Source: Anaeramoeba flamelloides (Eukaryota; Metamonada; Anaeramoebidae). From it: a stretch of 64,000 nucleotides of DNA. Position numbers and translations under genes: made by a program. The stretch is from positions 11,742,501 to 11,806,500 of the forward strand of contig JANTQA010000012.1 in the NCBI GenBank assembly GCA_027625915.1, in the 5' to 3' direction. Position 1 is the stretch's first letter. Each line of letters begins with the position of its first letter. The notes under the pieces are model-generated. The model saw only the letters and a list, made by a program, of their open reading frames with translations, did not search any database and was not told the DNA's origin. Shown here piece after piece: positions 22,936 to 35,300 of the stretch.

Positions 22936-24809
22936 CTAATCAAAGTCTTGGTCATCTTTTTTGTTGAAATTATTATTTAAATTCTGTGATATTGTTTGCA
23001 AAAAATCCTTTTCAGAAATAAATTTTGAATTTTCTTTTTTTGAAAAAACAGTTGTACTATTTGATTTCTCATCAAAATTGGGGATTAAAGAAGCAATATC
23101 GCTCATTGACTCACTATCCATATCTGATGTGCTTGCTTCTGTTCCACTATTATCAAAATCATACTCATCTTCATATTCTTCATCGTATTCGTCGTCATTA
23201 ATATCATTTTCATTTTCATCACTAAGGTATTCCCAATTTGATTCCAAATAATTTATAATTTTTTGATCTTGTGAAGAGACGTTTTCGTTTTGTTGTTCTT
23301 GGAGTTGCCCTTGCTTCCGTAATCTTTTTTGGAATTCTAATTGTTGTTGCAATTGTTGTTGATATTGGAGTTGTAGCCGTTGTTGGATTTCTTCAATTTC
23401 GGGATTAATTTGTTGATCACTAGATTCGATATTTAAAGATATTTGTTGATTCTGTTGTTGTGGGTTTTGTTGTGATTGTGTTTGTTGCACTTGTTGTTGC
23501 TGCTGCTGTTGTTGTTGTAGTAGCAATAGCTGCTGTTGCTGCTGTTGCTGGTGGTAAATTTGTTGTTGTAATAGTTGTTGCTGTAGAAATTGTTGTTGGA
23601 GTATTTGCTGCTGTTGGATCTGTTGATTCTTTAAATTCTGTTGATGAGAAATATGATTAAAAAACAAGTTGTTGTTGTTGTTGTTGTTGTTGTTATTATT
23701 ATTATTATTATTATTATTCTTAACCAAATTATTATAAATGGTGTTCTCTTTAGTATTAAAATTATTATTATTAATGTCATTCTGATTATTATTTTGGTTG
23801 TAAAAAGTATTATTTTGATTGTTTGTGTCTTGATAATTTGTTAATAACGATAATGAATCTGAATGCGAAGAATCCAGAGACGAGCTTGACTCTTCATTTG
23901 AGGAATTTGATTGTGAGATTAAGTTTTCAAAATCACTTGAATATTTATCAGAATTTGAATTATCAGAACTGGGGAATTCAAATTCAGAAACGTCAGAATT
24001 GGATTCATTAAAATTACCCGCATTTTCACTTTCAGAGGTTTCAAAATCCCCATATTCTAAAATGGTAGTGTCGTTTGTTTTGAGTGCGTAAATTATTTGG
24101 TTATAATCTTCTGTGGAAACAATCAGCGAAAAATCAATTAAAAATAAAAATTCAGACTCAAGTGAATTGACTTCAATTACATTCATCCCTCCAACCAGAG
24201 ACCAGTGCTGGTTGGAGTAATATTTGTCATCATAAAATTTTGAAGAAACCATCACGCTTTTTTTGGGTTTTGAGCAAAATAAAAAAGAATCCAAAAAAAA
24301 AAAAAAATATGAATAAAAAAGGTAAAAAATTTTGAAAAGATCGAATAAATAACAAAAAAAAATGATTTTCGGACTCCAAATTGTTTCAAATATATCACAA
24401 ATTTGTTTGAAAACAAAAACAAAATTTTTTTTTTGTTCTATTAAAATTTTTGGTTTGGTTCCTTGAAAAAAATAAAATAAAACAAAAATAAGAGTTTAAA
24501 GCCAAGGACTTACGAGACAAAAAACAGTCTGTGTACATTGTGTTTGTTGATTGAAATTTGTGGGTGGGATATAATGATTCTTTTTAAATATTCGATTGAA
24601 AAAATAAAGGAATGCTCAGAACATGATTGTGCCTGAAAAATCCTTTTCACAAAGTCACAAATGCCAATTTTTGGTGTTTCAGAATTACAAAAGACAGAAT
24701 TGAGATCGAGCCTTGTTTGGTTTTTTTCAATGAGCGTTTGGAAAAACTTGCCCAAGACTACATCAAAAGTGTTGTTGGCCATTTCAATTGATCCAACAAC
24801 ACAAAACAA
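22936..24809 (-). CDS. Pho80-like (cyclin P/U type) cyclin with poly-Asn/poly-Gln tail, two exons
   Basis: Exon 1 is 24809-24514 and exon 2 is 24256-22936, joined across a 257-base GTAAGT...AG intron after two bases of a codon, giving 538 residues. Splicing rebuilds a textbook Pho80/Pcl cyclin box: IFSIEYLKRII, HNVHRLFFVSVMVSSKFYDD (residues about 90-109), YYSNQHWSLVGGM, then N.LE.EFLFLIDFSL. Neither exon alone is complete, which strongly supports the join. Pho80-type cyclins activate Pho85/CDK5-like kinases in nutrient and phosphate signalling and polarity; the partner here is inferred. After the box come Ser/Asp/Glu-rich sequence, poly-Asn (about 280-300), a long Gln-rich tract (about 310-430) and an acidic stretch (about 440-500). 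The first ATG is used; a second Met lies at residue 10. Confidence 0.92.
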
Positions 24810-27580
24810 GTAAAGCTTTGGAAAGAGGAATGTATATCCAGCAAATAATGAACTGAAATGAAGAGTCCAAAAGAGATAATTGTGTTTGAGACAGAAAAGG
24901 ATCTAACTCTTAAGAACTACAAAATCTGTGAAGGTGAATATTTTGTGAATATTCGAAAAGTATTTTGTGAAAAAAAATAAAAATAGCAGGTTCTGGTCAA
25001 CTGTAACAATTCTCAGGACTTTGATAAAGATTTGAGTCTCTTCAAATTGCAAACACTTTCACTCAATTTTCAAACTTTGAAACATTTTCCAGAACTTTTA
25101 AAGGGGAAATGTGTTGTAAAATTCATGAGATTTTTTGTAATTTATAAACAAGAATATAATAAAAACTGTAATACTTTTTTTAAGAGATAAAACGTTGGCT
25201 ATTTGAAATTATTCCAAATTAAGAAAAGTAACGAAATATACCATATCCAATAACTTGCAATTTCAAAGTTTTTACCTTGCAAACTTTAAAAAATTTGTAA
25301 TTTAAACAACTTTTGACTTTTCGGTTTTCAAAAACAAAGTTTTAGATTTTTCAAAATTAAGGGATTAGTGTCAACAAGAGAGAAATCTAAGATCAAAGTG
25401 CGAGTAATTTGGTGTAAACCACATTAGTGCTACAGGTACAAATGTCTCTAAAAATCGATTAGTCAAGTAGTAATATTTATTGACCCTGATCAATTAAAAA
25501 TGATCCTTATATTTGTAAAAAAAAACCAACAATTTCAGTAAAAAAAAATACATTTCGCTACACATTTTAAGGTTTAATTATCTAGACTAGAAAGTTGTAA
25601 AATATCTCTCATAAATTTTGAAACGAAATGTATATTAATTGCCAAAAAAATACATTTTTTTTAAAAAATTAAAATAATTAAAGAATAGATTCTTTTTACA
25701 AATTATTCCTAAAATATTGGAAATATATTGATGTAACAATTAGTGTTATCTAAAGTAAATCATTATTTGTTGTTTTATGTTGATGATTATTTAGTTAATC
25801 TTTGAAATTAAAAAAGGAAAAAAATAGTTACTTTTTAAGTTCTAAATAAGAATTTTTAAATACTGTGAATAGGATTATTTTGAGTTTTAATTTTTAGATT
25901 TGGGAAAGGAATCAAAAAAAAATTTCAAAATGAAAATTTTTAATAGTGATAAATAGTAAAAAAATAGAATAATTTATTGAGTAAAAAGATTTAGAATGGA
26001 TTTTTCAGATCTATTTGTTCCATGGTGCACTAATCCACTCATTACCTAATTACAACATACTTTTATTCTAGTGAAATATATTGTGATACTAACCCCTTAA
26101 ACAATAAAAATGAATTAAAAATATACCAATAAAAGAAAAGGGTTAATATTGAATTTTATACTTCTTTTTGTTGATTGTAAATAGAGTATTTAAATTTATC
26201 AAAACACTTTTCGGAACTTTGTAAACAAAAAAAGTTAACAATTGAAAACCAATTTTTTTTATAATATTGCTTCGAGCCCAATCCAATTATATGGAGTATA
26301 TTAATGTTCCCATATTAAATATTAGGCGATTGAGAATAATTCAGATTTACTGTTGTCAAAATAAAGCTTTCAGAAAAGTTTAATCTGTATTTCAAAATAA
26401 AAAGCGTGCTTTTTAAGTTATAGAAGACCCATAGATCAACCAATCAAAGAAACTAACAATAAACTATAATTCAATACGTTATTGGTTTATTAAAGTTCTA
26501 ATATTTAAAAATAAATTCCAAAAATTAAGGATCAAATTGGGAAATTTATCTCAAAAAATAGAGCAAATTTTTAAGAATATTTCAACAAAAAAACAAAAAT
26601 TCCAAAGCACAGAGAAAATTATGAAAAATTTTGAACTAATTTCATTCCTAATTTAAATTTCACTGAAAATATCAAGGGGTTTACTTTCAAAATTGATTTG
26701 AACTTAGGTATACTACTTGGTAGTTAATTGGATGTTGCATTGGAACAACAAGAAAAAAAAGGCTGGGATTATATTCCGTAATACTGATTGTAGTCGTTGT
26801 GTACATATTATTTTGATCACTGTAACTAATATCAGGGAAATTTTGGATTTTTCTACAATTCTAAATGAAAATTTGAAGTTCTGATAGTAAGAAAGGTTTT
26901 TACTACCACAAAATTTTTGAAAAAAATGCTAAATCGTGAGAATTAGAGAAAGATCTCTGAAAGAACAACTAATTGAAGACAATGAGTAAACCAATAGTTG
27001 TTAAATTGGTCTTCATTTTTAAAAATATGAATAGCCCTAAAAAATCATTTTGAAAAAATATCTTATCTCTCATTTTTTTGGTACTAAAACAAAACGAATT
27101 AATTAAGAGGATCAAAAAAACATATAAACCTCATCTTTTCTATTTAAAAAAAATATACTGTCAACCAAACCAATTCCAGAGGGGTGCTATTTTCTCTCAT
27201 CTTTTCAGTTTCTTTGTTTTCAAAAAAAGAAGTTTCGAAATAGCCAACTTGTTGCAAGATTTTACAATTAAAAAAAACACAATTGAAGAAGCAATAATAA
27301 AAAAGGAAAATATTCCACGATTAATAATTTCACCCCTTTTGAAAATTTAATAAATTTCAGAAACTCTGAACTGAAAAGAAAAAAAAAAAAAAAACAAAAA
27401 AAGCCAAAAAGAAAAGGAATCAAAAAAAAAATTGTATAATTTCCAGTCCAAATCCAAAACGAAATTTCCAAAATAAAAGACAAACAATAAAGATTATTTA
27501 CCAAAGAACCAATGATTTTCAATTAAAGAATTCATTTTTTAATAAAATAATTGCTCAAGTTTTTTTTTGTTTTTCTCAAA
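24810..27580. other. Intergenic region between divergent cyclin and BTB genes
   Basis: Divergent spacing of about 2.8 kb. It must hold both promoters, but no motif stands out. A 90-codon frame at 27078-27350 starts with no ATG and has no recognisable domain. No repeat shared with other parts of the window was noticed. Confidence 0.45.
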
Positions 27581-28726
27581 ATGAAGCCACTACCTTTTAG
27601 TTCCAAAAAGTACACAACACCAATTCAAACATATTTTGGGAAATACATAAACAACTCAACCTTTTCCGATGTAACGTTCTATGTTGGAGAAGAAAAAAAA
27701 GCTTACCATGCGCACCAAAGTGTCTTAATTATGGCGTCACCCTTTTTCCAATCGAATTTTTCGAAAACGATTGGTACAGACAAGACATCTCATGTGGACA
27801 TCACTTTAAAAGATATCAAGCCAAGCAATTTTGAACAAATCTTAAGCTTTTGCTATACTGGCGTGATCTCGTTATGTGAAGACAATTGTCAAGAATTGTA
27901 TTCAATCTCGAAATTGTTAGACTTGAAAAAATTGTGCAACCATTGTGTGACCTATATCAAATCAAGGGAAAGCACACAGCAACAAAAAAGAGCAAAAAAC
28001 TTATCTATATATTGTAACCCCTTGCCACGCGACGAATATTCTGTTGCAATTCTAAGTACAGGATCCAATCTCCAAAGCCATGAGGATCTCTGTAAATTGA
28101 TAATGGTAAATCGCTTTATCCGCAAAGTGACAACCTTTCAGATTGAAAACCAAATCCGTGTTTTAGATTTTAAAACTTTAAAACCTTATAATGCCCTTTT
28201 CTTATTTAACAATACCCAAAACTTGGAGTCGTCCAAGCTGGTCGGCGACCTGTTAGCCCAATACGTGATTGACGGCGGTGTTTTAATTATTTCAACAATA
28301 AATTGCTTGGTGAAAGATAATGAATCCCAGCTCTTTGGCAAAATTAGTACAAACGAATTCCTTCCCATACCTAAAAACGTCTTATTAAGCCAAAGCCCAG
28401 TGTCCGTCTACCCATACACAAACGCCAGCAACCATAATGGAACCAACACCCTTTTAAATGGAATCGAGACAATACAAAAAGAAATCACCCCAAAGCGTAT
28501 CCTTGCTAAAAGGAAATTTAAAGATACAACAATACTTGCCAAATGGTCAGACGGCAACGTGCTTGTTGCACAAAGAACTTTCCCACAATACACAAGATCA
28601 GGCGCAATCATAGTTATCAATTCTGACATGCCCGCTCGCGACAAATTGAAGTGGAGCTCTTGTTTAAATGATCCCAGATCAAAGCTTATTTCGAATCTTA
28701 TCAAATATTCTTTAACTTGTTTTTAA
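27581..28726 (+). CDS. BTB/POZ protein with C-terminal Rossmann-like (GATase1/ThuA-like) domain
   Basis: Intronless, 381 residues from the ATG at 27581 (the frame is open for ten codons further upstream without an ATG). Residues about 18-130 form a BTB domain (NNSTFSDVTFYVGEEKKAYH, HQSVLIMASPFF, FEQILSFCYTGVISL). Residues about 155-381 look like one alpha/beta domain: YSVAILSTGSN, then a strand-turn VRVLDF-like segment, YNALFLFNNT, LVGDLLAQYVIDGGVLIIST, and a late GAIIVINSD strand. This LADYVxxGGG pattern is known from glutamine-amidotransferase-like or ThuA-like folds. No catalytic Cys-His-Glu set was recognised, so it is probably a binding rather than an enzymatic domain. BTB may link it to Cullin-3; this is inferred. 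It is less AT-rich than its neighbours, as expected for an expressed single-exon gene. Confidence 0.85.
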   Translation: MKPLPFSSKKYTTPIQTYFGKYINNSTFSDVTFYVGEEKKAYHAHQSVLIMASPFFQSNFSKTIGTDKTSHVDITLKDIKPSNFEQILSFCYTGVISLCEDNCQELYSISKLLDLKKLCNHCVTYIKSRESTQQQKRAKNLSIYCNPLPRDEYSVAILSTGSNLQSHEDLCKLIMVNRFIRKVTTFQIENQIRVLDFKTLKPYNALFLFNNTQNLESSKLVGDLLAQYVIDGGVLIISTINCLVKDNESQLFGKISTNEFLPIPKNVLLSQSPVSVYPYTNASNHNGTNTLLNGIETIQKEITPKRILAKRKFKDTTILAKWSDGNVLVAQRTFPQYTRSGAIIVINSDMPARDKLKWSSCLNDPRSKLISNLIKYSLTCF

Positions 28727-29376
28727 TAATTAAGTTTATTTAGTTGTTGTAATCTTACGTTTTAATACTTTATTTCACCCCTAATTACCCAGAAATAAAA
28801 ACAAGAAATAAATAACTATAAAGATAAGGAAAATCGGAAATGGAAAAAAAAAAAAAAGAATATTAAGCTCATTTTCAAAAAAGTTTGAAACAAAAGTTTT
28901 TCAAAATTATCTTTAAAACTGCCAAAAAAAACCAATAGACCTATTTTTTAGGGAACTATTAAAAACTTTTCTGACACACTTTTTTAAAAATGAATTTAAC
29001 AGAGGGAATATTGAAAAGAGAAAGATACAACCAATTAATTGTAAATATTTTTTTTTTGACCTACAACATCTTTCTTTCTTTTCAGTTTCTTCCCTCCTTT
29101 CCTTTTCTTAATAAAAGTTCTTATTTAATACATTTATATTATTATTAGTTTTGAACTTTAAAGGTTTAATGTTTTTATTTTTTTTTTTTTTTGTATTTCA
29201 AAGATAATTCATTTTTCTTTATAATATATCCAAGATTATAACGTTAACAATAAAATAAATGTTGATTATTTTAGGACAAACAATATTTATAATTTATGAC
29301 AAATATGGAATATATTATTTTTTTATTTTAAATTATTTTAGAGTATCCAAAAGAAAAAAGAAAAAAGAATTAAATT

Positions 29377-29538
29377 GTTTCCAAACAAGAGTGACAATTT
29401 ATTTTAAAATAGACTTTTTATTAAACCCAATTCTAATTATTACTATTTAAATAACCAAAATTATTATTAATCATTTATTGGTTCTTCATAAGAACCCAAT
29501 TTGCTTCTTTGAATGGCATTACCTAAATAAAAGATATA
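29377..29538 (+). repeat. Direct repeat flanking LINE relic C, left copy
   Basis: Matches 30993-31152 with moderate divergence: TTTCCAAA-AAGAG, AATTTATTTTAAAATA, TTTATTAAACCCAAT, ATCATTTATTG, GCATTAC-TA-ATAAAAGATAT. It may be a 5' LINE region, with a second copy starting at 30993, or an older terminal repeat. Confidence 0.6.
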
Positions 29539-29547
29539 TCATCCCAG

Positions 29548-30950
29548 ACACAATTGACGCCTTTTAGAAAAAATATTACTTTTTCCACAATTTTTAAAAT
29601 ATCACTCGAAATCAACTATATAACCTACTAATGAATTTGTTGGTTATCAGAGCAATGATAAAAAGTACAAATAAAAAATGATAATTAAAAAAAATATTAT
29701 TTTCCCCTAATCTCCTTATTTCAAATAAATTGTTTTTTTAACAAAATAAAAATGATCAAAACTGTTTTTTGTGATAATACACATCACGCTTATCACACAA
29801 TTAATGAAGAGCGGCTATTTTAAAAAAGTGTGGATTTTTTTTCTTTATTCATAAAAAAGGAAATGAAGGGGTAGCTTTAAATTATAGGCCAATTCCAATC
29901 AACCAAAGTTTACCAAGATTATTTTTAAAAACATTATATCAACTAATTGAACCTTGTTGGGAATTTATCCATAAAATTCAATTTTGGTTTTTGAAAAAAA
30001 TATGATACTCAAATTGCCTCTTTATTTTCTTCAATACTTATAATAAGATAAAATTAAATCAGAAAATAAAAATGATAAAACTTTGATTATAATGATTAAT
30101 ATAGCAAAATATTTTGACTCAATCAATTATAAAATAATATGAAAAGCAATAAAAAAATTATTTTAAATACAATTATCAAAATTTTTTTATTAAAGTATTA
30201 TCAAGTGTAAGGGCTTGGTATATTCTCAGGAGATCTCTTATCACCTATTTTATTTGCTCTAATTTCACATTTTCTTTTATTAAAAAATATACCATTAACA
30301 AAGCATTGTCAAATGTTTGAAGAGGATTTAATCTTAATTATAAAAGAAAATAAAAATCAATTTCATCAAAAATTATATTCAATTAAATAAAATTATTATT
30401 AAATTTGGATTAAAACCTAATAAAGATAAAACAGTTATATCACAATATTTAAAAAAATTAAATATTTGGGTATTTATTGAGATAAAATTTCACATATAAA
30501 TTATAATTTAAAAAAATATAAAGAAACCTATAACAACTACAAACAATTATTCAATAATAATTCTCTGAATAATAGTTTTAAAATTAGATTATTTAAATGT
30601 TTTATATCAAGTCAATTAACAAATGGATTAGAAAATTTTAATTATGAAATAAAAACGATAAATTATTGAAATTCTTGGATTAATTTATGCATTACTATAA
30701 TATGCAAAATAAACCGAAATACACCAATTCTTATTTACAAAACAGAATTTAATTTTGAAAATATGGTAATATCGATAAATAAAAATAAATTTAAATGAAA
30801 AAATAAATTAAATAACTTATCTCTTCCTTATTTCGAAAAATTAATAAAATTTAATTTACAATTAACAATAAAATTAATAGGAATTCAAAAGAACTAAAAA
30901 TTGAAATATTTAAAGTACTTTATTTAATGAGTTGCAAAGTTCCAAAGGTC
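29548..30950 (+). mobile_element. LINE-type reverse transcriptase relic, copy C (broken)
   Basis: The translation shows the non-LTR RT hallmarks in order. A KKGNEG...ALNYRPIPINQS block at about 29862-29920 corresponds to KKGD..NYRPI. A run corresponding to QGDPLSPxLFAL lies near 30205-30265, and a FxxDLIL block near 30320-30340 occupies the place of FADD. A K-P-N-K-D-K-T segment and K-YLGI-like sequence lie near 30415-30475. The frame is interrupted many times, so it is an old copy. Copies B (18530) and the 5' fragment at 49720 share its sequence. Confidence 0.72.
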
Positions 30951-30992
30951 GAAATTCTCGTTAGGTTTTTTTTAATTTAAAAGAATTGAGTT

Positions 30993-31152
30993 ATTTCCAA
31001 AAAAGAGGGGTTAATTTATTTTAAAATATATTTATTAAACCCAATCTTTAAAAAAGTATTTAAAGATACAAAATCATTGTTAACCATCATTTATTGATTT
31101 TTGATAATAATTCAATTTATCTCTTAGTATTGCATTACATATATAAAAGATA
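30993..31152 (+). repeat. Direct repeat flanking LINE relic C, right copy
   Basis: Diverged second copy of 29377-29538. It begins immediately after the short M2 palindrome fragment that terminates LINE relic C. This suggests either a tandem, truncated second LINE copy or a terminal repeat. Confidence 0.6.
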
Positions 31153-31590
31153 TTAAATTTTCTGATCTTGATTTTATATCATAAGTTTTAGGGGTGAAAA
31201 TTAGTGTTTAGTCTTTTCTTTTTTATCGAAAAAATCGTTTTCATAACTTGTTTAATCTCAAAAAATTTTCTAATAGAATTGAATACATATAACTACATTT
31301 TGTTGTTTAAAAACTCATTTGTACCATTTTCAGATTTCCAGTTTTTTATTGAAATTGGTTATACATTGTTTACTACAAAAAAAAATTTATTTTTTTTTTC
31401 ATTTTTGGAAATATTTCAAGAAACATTTTTTATAATAAATACCCTTAGTGATCTATTCAATCGGTATTAATATTAAACTTAATTTGGTATTGCCAATTAA
31501 CGAATACCCCCCACTAACAAATATGATTTTTAATGAAATGTAAAAAAAAATGCCTCACTTTATTGTACCCCCCTTATATAAATTCCCAAT

Positions 31591-31853
31591 AAACAGAAAA
31601 CTCAAGAAAATCTAACAGATGTTTTCCAGAATTCAAAAGAATAGAGACAAATCAAAGATTTTACTCAATTCTTGTAAATTCTGGAAAACCTAACTAAAGT
31701 TTCCTCGAGGTTTACTCTGTATTTGAGATAATTAATAGATTTTCTGAAGAAAACAGAAAATTCCTCTCAAAGTAGTCGAGTGTTTTTTTAATTTGAGAAA
31801 TATAAAAAAAGTTTGAATAAAATTTTCTTTTTATTTCTCAAATCAAAAAAAGC
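31591..31853 (+). repeat. Palindromic-module locus D
   Basis: Right half of an M3 unit at 31591-31614 (AAACAGAAAACTCAAGAAAA). A full M1 palindrome follows at 31621-31690: GTTTTCCAGAATTCAAAAGA folds onto TTGTAAATTCTGGAAAAC. A decayed unit lies at about 31691-31780. An M2 palindrome lies at about 31783-31853, where TTTTTTTAATTTGAGAAATA folds onto TTTATTTCTCAAATCAAAAA. The about 80-bp spacing of the array at 19723 is kept. Confidence 0.75.
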
Positions 31854-32304
31854 CCATATTTATTGTATGAAATTGCGTTAATATTTTTAATTGATAAAAA
31901 TGATCAATTTCTGTAATATCTTTTCCAATAATGAACAGTAAAATTTTTATCAAAAATATACTTTTAGGATTACATATTTTGGATAAATTCAAAAGTAAAA
32001 CTGAAAGTTTAAAATTTATTGAATCAAAAAAAACCTTATTAATGATTATTTATTTTGTTTTCAAAAAAATTAAATTAAAAAAAAAATATTATTAATAAAT
32101 AAATTTTTAGCTCTTTAGAGGACGATTATTTCGTAAATGAATAATATTTTCTCTTTAAAAAATTTTCAGAAAGTGCAAAAAAGAAGAAAAAGAAAAAGAA
32201 AAAAAAAAAAGAAAAAGAAAAAGAACGAAAGAATAAAAAAAAAGAAAATGGAAAAGAAGGAAAAATGAATATAAAAAAAAAAAAAAGAAATCATGGAATT
32301 CTAA

Positions 32305-35300
32305 TTACCAGTTTGCCAATAAAACCATTCCTCTAGCCGAGCTAGCTTTAACTAATTCATCTTTATCTTGTAATAATTCTATTAATTTTAACGAAATCTG
32401 ATTTTTATCCATTTTTTTTTTCAATTTTTTTGATAAATTCCTTAACAAATAGACATAGAATAAAATAGCATTTGCTCTAATTAAGGAGTCCTCTGATTCT
32501 AAATAATTTTGGATCATTTCGATATAGCTAAAAAGATTTGTGGAGAAATTTTCTACTAAAGTTTTATTGATAATTTGCAGGCAATTTTCGTAATTAATTT
32601 TGTTATTTTTTGAAAACATCTCTGAGCCGAATAATTTGGAAAAATCCTTCACTGAAAGCAATTTGGAATATTTTTTTAAAACGTCTTTGATCAAATTTGG
32701 TATTTTGTCGTTTTGGGGATTATTAATTAATATGATGAACAAGATTAAATTTGAATAAAATTGTTCAAGAAGGATATTTTTTTCGGAAGTAGTTTTGAAG
32801 CCAAATTTTGAAAAGGAAGCAAACAATTCAAGGGATTGCGATCGCATTTTCATATTTTGTGAGACAAACAATTTGGTAATTATTTGGCAGAGGTCTGCAA
32901 GATGGTTTGAAATGAGATTTATTGAAACAATTTTGTTGATTCTTTTCATATTTCTCATTGCCTCGAAGACGATGTTCTCATCTTCGTTGCCCATCCCTTT
33001 CATTAGGACTTCAAAAATGGGGACAATAAACTTCCTTTGCGCCTGCTGGTTTTCCAAATAGCATAAATTTCCCAATCCATGATAGACCTCGATAACGACT
33101 TTACTACACTCATCATCTTTTTTTGGAAACAAGCATTCCAGTATCTTTTGTAAAAAGAAAATGTTATCATTCATATATTTGATCATGCTTGAAAAAATTG
33201 AGACAGATGCCCTTCTTCGTTTTTCATTCAAGCTTTTTAAAAACGGAAACATATATTTGGCGATATTGACCAACTGATCTCTTCTTTTGGATGCAATTGA
33301 AGAAATAATTATTTCGATTCCTCTTTCAAAATTATTTGTCGACAATAATTCCCATCCATTTTTTTCACTAAATTCGTTTTCTTCAAAGCCTGGTCCATAA
33401 TCATCCTCTCCATCATCGCTGTCAGTTATTTCTTGATTATTAATTTTTTCAGATTCTTCAGATTCTTCATCTGAATCTTCTTCAGAATCTTCTTCAGATC
33501 CAGATTCGCCTTCTTGGGATTCTTCAGATACTTTTAATTCTTCAGATTCTTCTTCCTCCTCCTCTTCCACTTTTTCATTTTCATTTTCATTTTCATTTTC
33601 ACTTTCGTTTTCATTTTCACTTTCGTTTTTATTTTTCTTTTCCTTTACATTTCCTTTTTCTTTTTCTTTTTCTTCCTTTTCAATTCCCTTTTGATCATCC
33701 TTTTCTATTTCTATTTCTTCTTTCTTCTCATTTTTTTTATTACCAAATTTTAAAAATTCAATTTCCAATTTTAAATCTAATGATAGAGATTCCACGATTT
33801 GAGGGTCATCAAGTGATTTTGAAAATTTTTTTAAAGTATCAAAAACTTGATTTATAGGAGAACTTAGCCCATGATTACTATTTTCTTTTAATCCAACATC
33901 ATTTGCGACACCCATTAAAATTGTTGGTAAGATTATTGAATATCTCTCCTCGAGCCATTCCTTATTATTTAATGTTTCCAAGAAGATGCCTAAAACGCAC
34001 ATCGCCGATTGTGGTAAAATTGCGACTTGTGTAGTTAATTCTTCCGAGTCTTCCTTTAATCTAACCTCTTCCATAATTGGGTGTTCGTTTAATATTTTGA
34101 TTAACAAGTTAAATATCGGCAATGATAATTTTTTATCCAAAATAATAACTTTCCATGCCTCAGTTAGATGTGGCTGAAATGGTGGCTTAAATTTTAATAA
34201 TTTTTTAAGTATGGGTACAAAGTCTAAATATAAAAATAATTTTAAAATTTCAAAACTTTTTTTTTTGGTTTCAGGGTATCTTATATTTGGCATTTGTTTA
34301 AAAATATTTTCAATTAATTTTTTCAAATTTTCCACTGATAGTTTTTTACCCTTTTCAATAATTGAATAATAAATAACACAAATTGATCCAAATGAAGCCT
34401 CATTATGTTTATCAATAACACCAACTGTAATTATTTTTTGCAAGCAGTTTAGAAATTCGTCTCTATTTAAAAAGATGGATAAAAATTTTGATAATGATTG
34501 TGAAATATTCAAAATAAATGATTTTTCTTTTGAAATTAAATTTTCTTTGATTTTGGAAAATTTTTCTATTAAATTAAATTTCTGTTCAATCGTATAAATT
34601 TCTTCCTCTTCCTCCTCCTCCTCCTCCTCTTCTTTTTCCTCTTCTTTTTCCTCTCCCTCCTCTTCTTGTTCCTTTTCTTCTCCATTTTCTTGTTCCTTTT
34701 CTTCTCCCTTTTCTTCTCCCTTTTCCTCCTCTTCTTCCTGTTTGTCTTTTATTATTTCTTCTTTTTTTATTGTTTTCTCATTTTTGTTAATTGTTCGTTT
34801 AGTATTCTTTTTTATTAACAAGTCAATAAAAAATAATTCCTTAAAACAGCTAAAGGCTAATTTTCTAATTTCAAAAGAAGGATCTGTAATTCTTGTAATA
34901 ATTGTACCGATCATTAACCCAAAATCATCAAATTGGAAATGATGCTTACTTTTTTCTTTTAATTCTTTGAAATCGAAAGTTTTGAATTTTTTTAAAATTG
35001 AATATAAAGCTGATAATGATCGATTTCTATGCTTTTCAATAGTTGACGAAAAATAACCGTCAATAAGATTGAAAATTTTTTCAATTATTTGGATATTATT
35101 ACTTAATTCAATAATATTTAAAAATAAATTATTTATTTTAATCATTAATTGAGAAATTAATTTATTTTCTGTTTCCAAATTTTTATCTACATTGGCATTT
35201 AATTGGGCTTGCTTTGGATCGTTTTTTTTTTTTTTTTTTTTTTTTTTCTTCTTTTTCTTTTTCTTTTTTTCTTTATTCTTATTCTGATCTTCATTACCGT

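Larger units (their letters stand above)
28727..32304. other. Gene-poor region with LINE relic C and palindrome locus D
   Basis: Holds a direct repeat pair (29377-29538 and 30993-31152) around LINE relic C, a short piece of palindrome class M2 at about 30958-30985, and palindrome locus D at 31591-31853. A purine-rich (GAAAAA)n-like stretch lies at 32175-32290, just past the 3' end of the MROH1-like gene. The frame at 31204-31470 has no ATG and no recognisable domain. Confidence 0.5.

Noticed and set aside
23460-24011. Plus-strand open frames opposite the cyclin tail
   Set aside because: They are the complement of poly-Gln and poly-Asn codons of the minus-strand cyclin and have no domain.
27078-27350. 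90-codon frame upstream of the BTB gene
   Set aside because: No ATG, no recognisable domain, and it lies in the likely promoter region.
29377-31152. LTR retrotransposon
   Set aside because: The direct repeats invite this, but the RT block (NYRPI, a QGDPLSP-like region, YLGI) is of non-LTR type and no protease, integrase or primer-binding site was seen.
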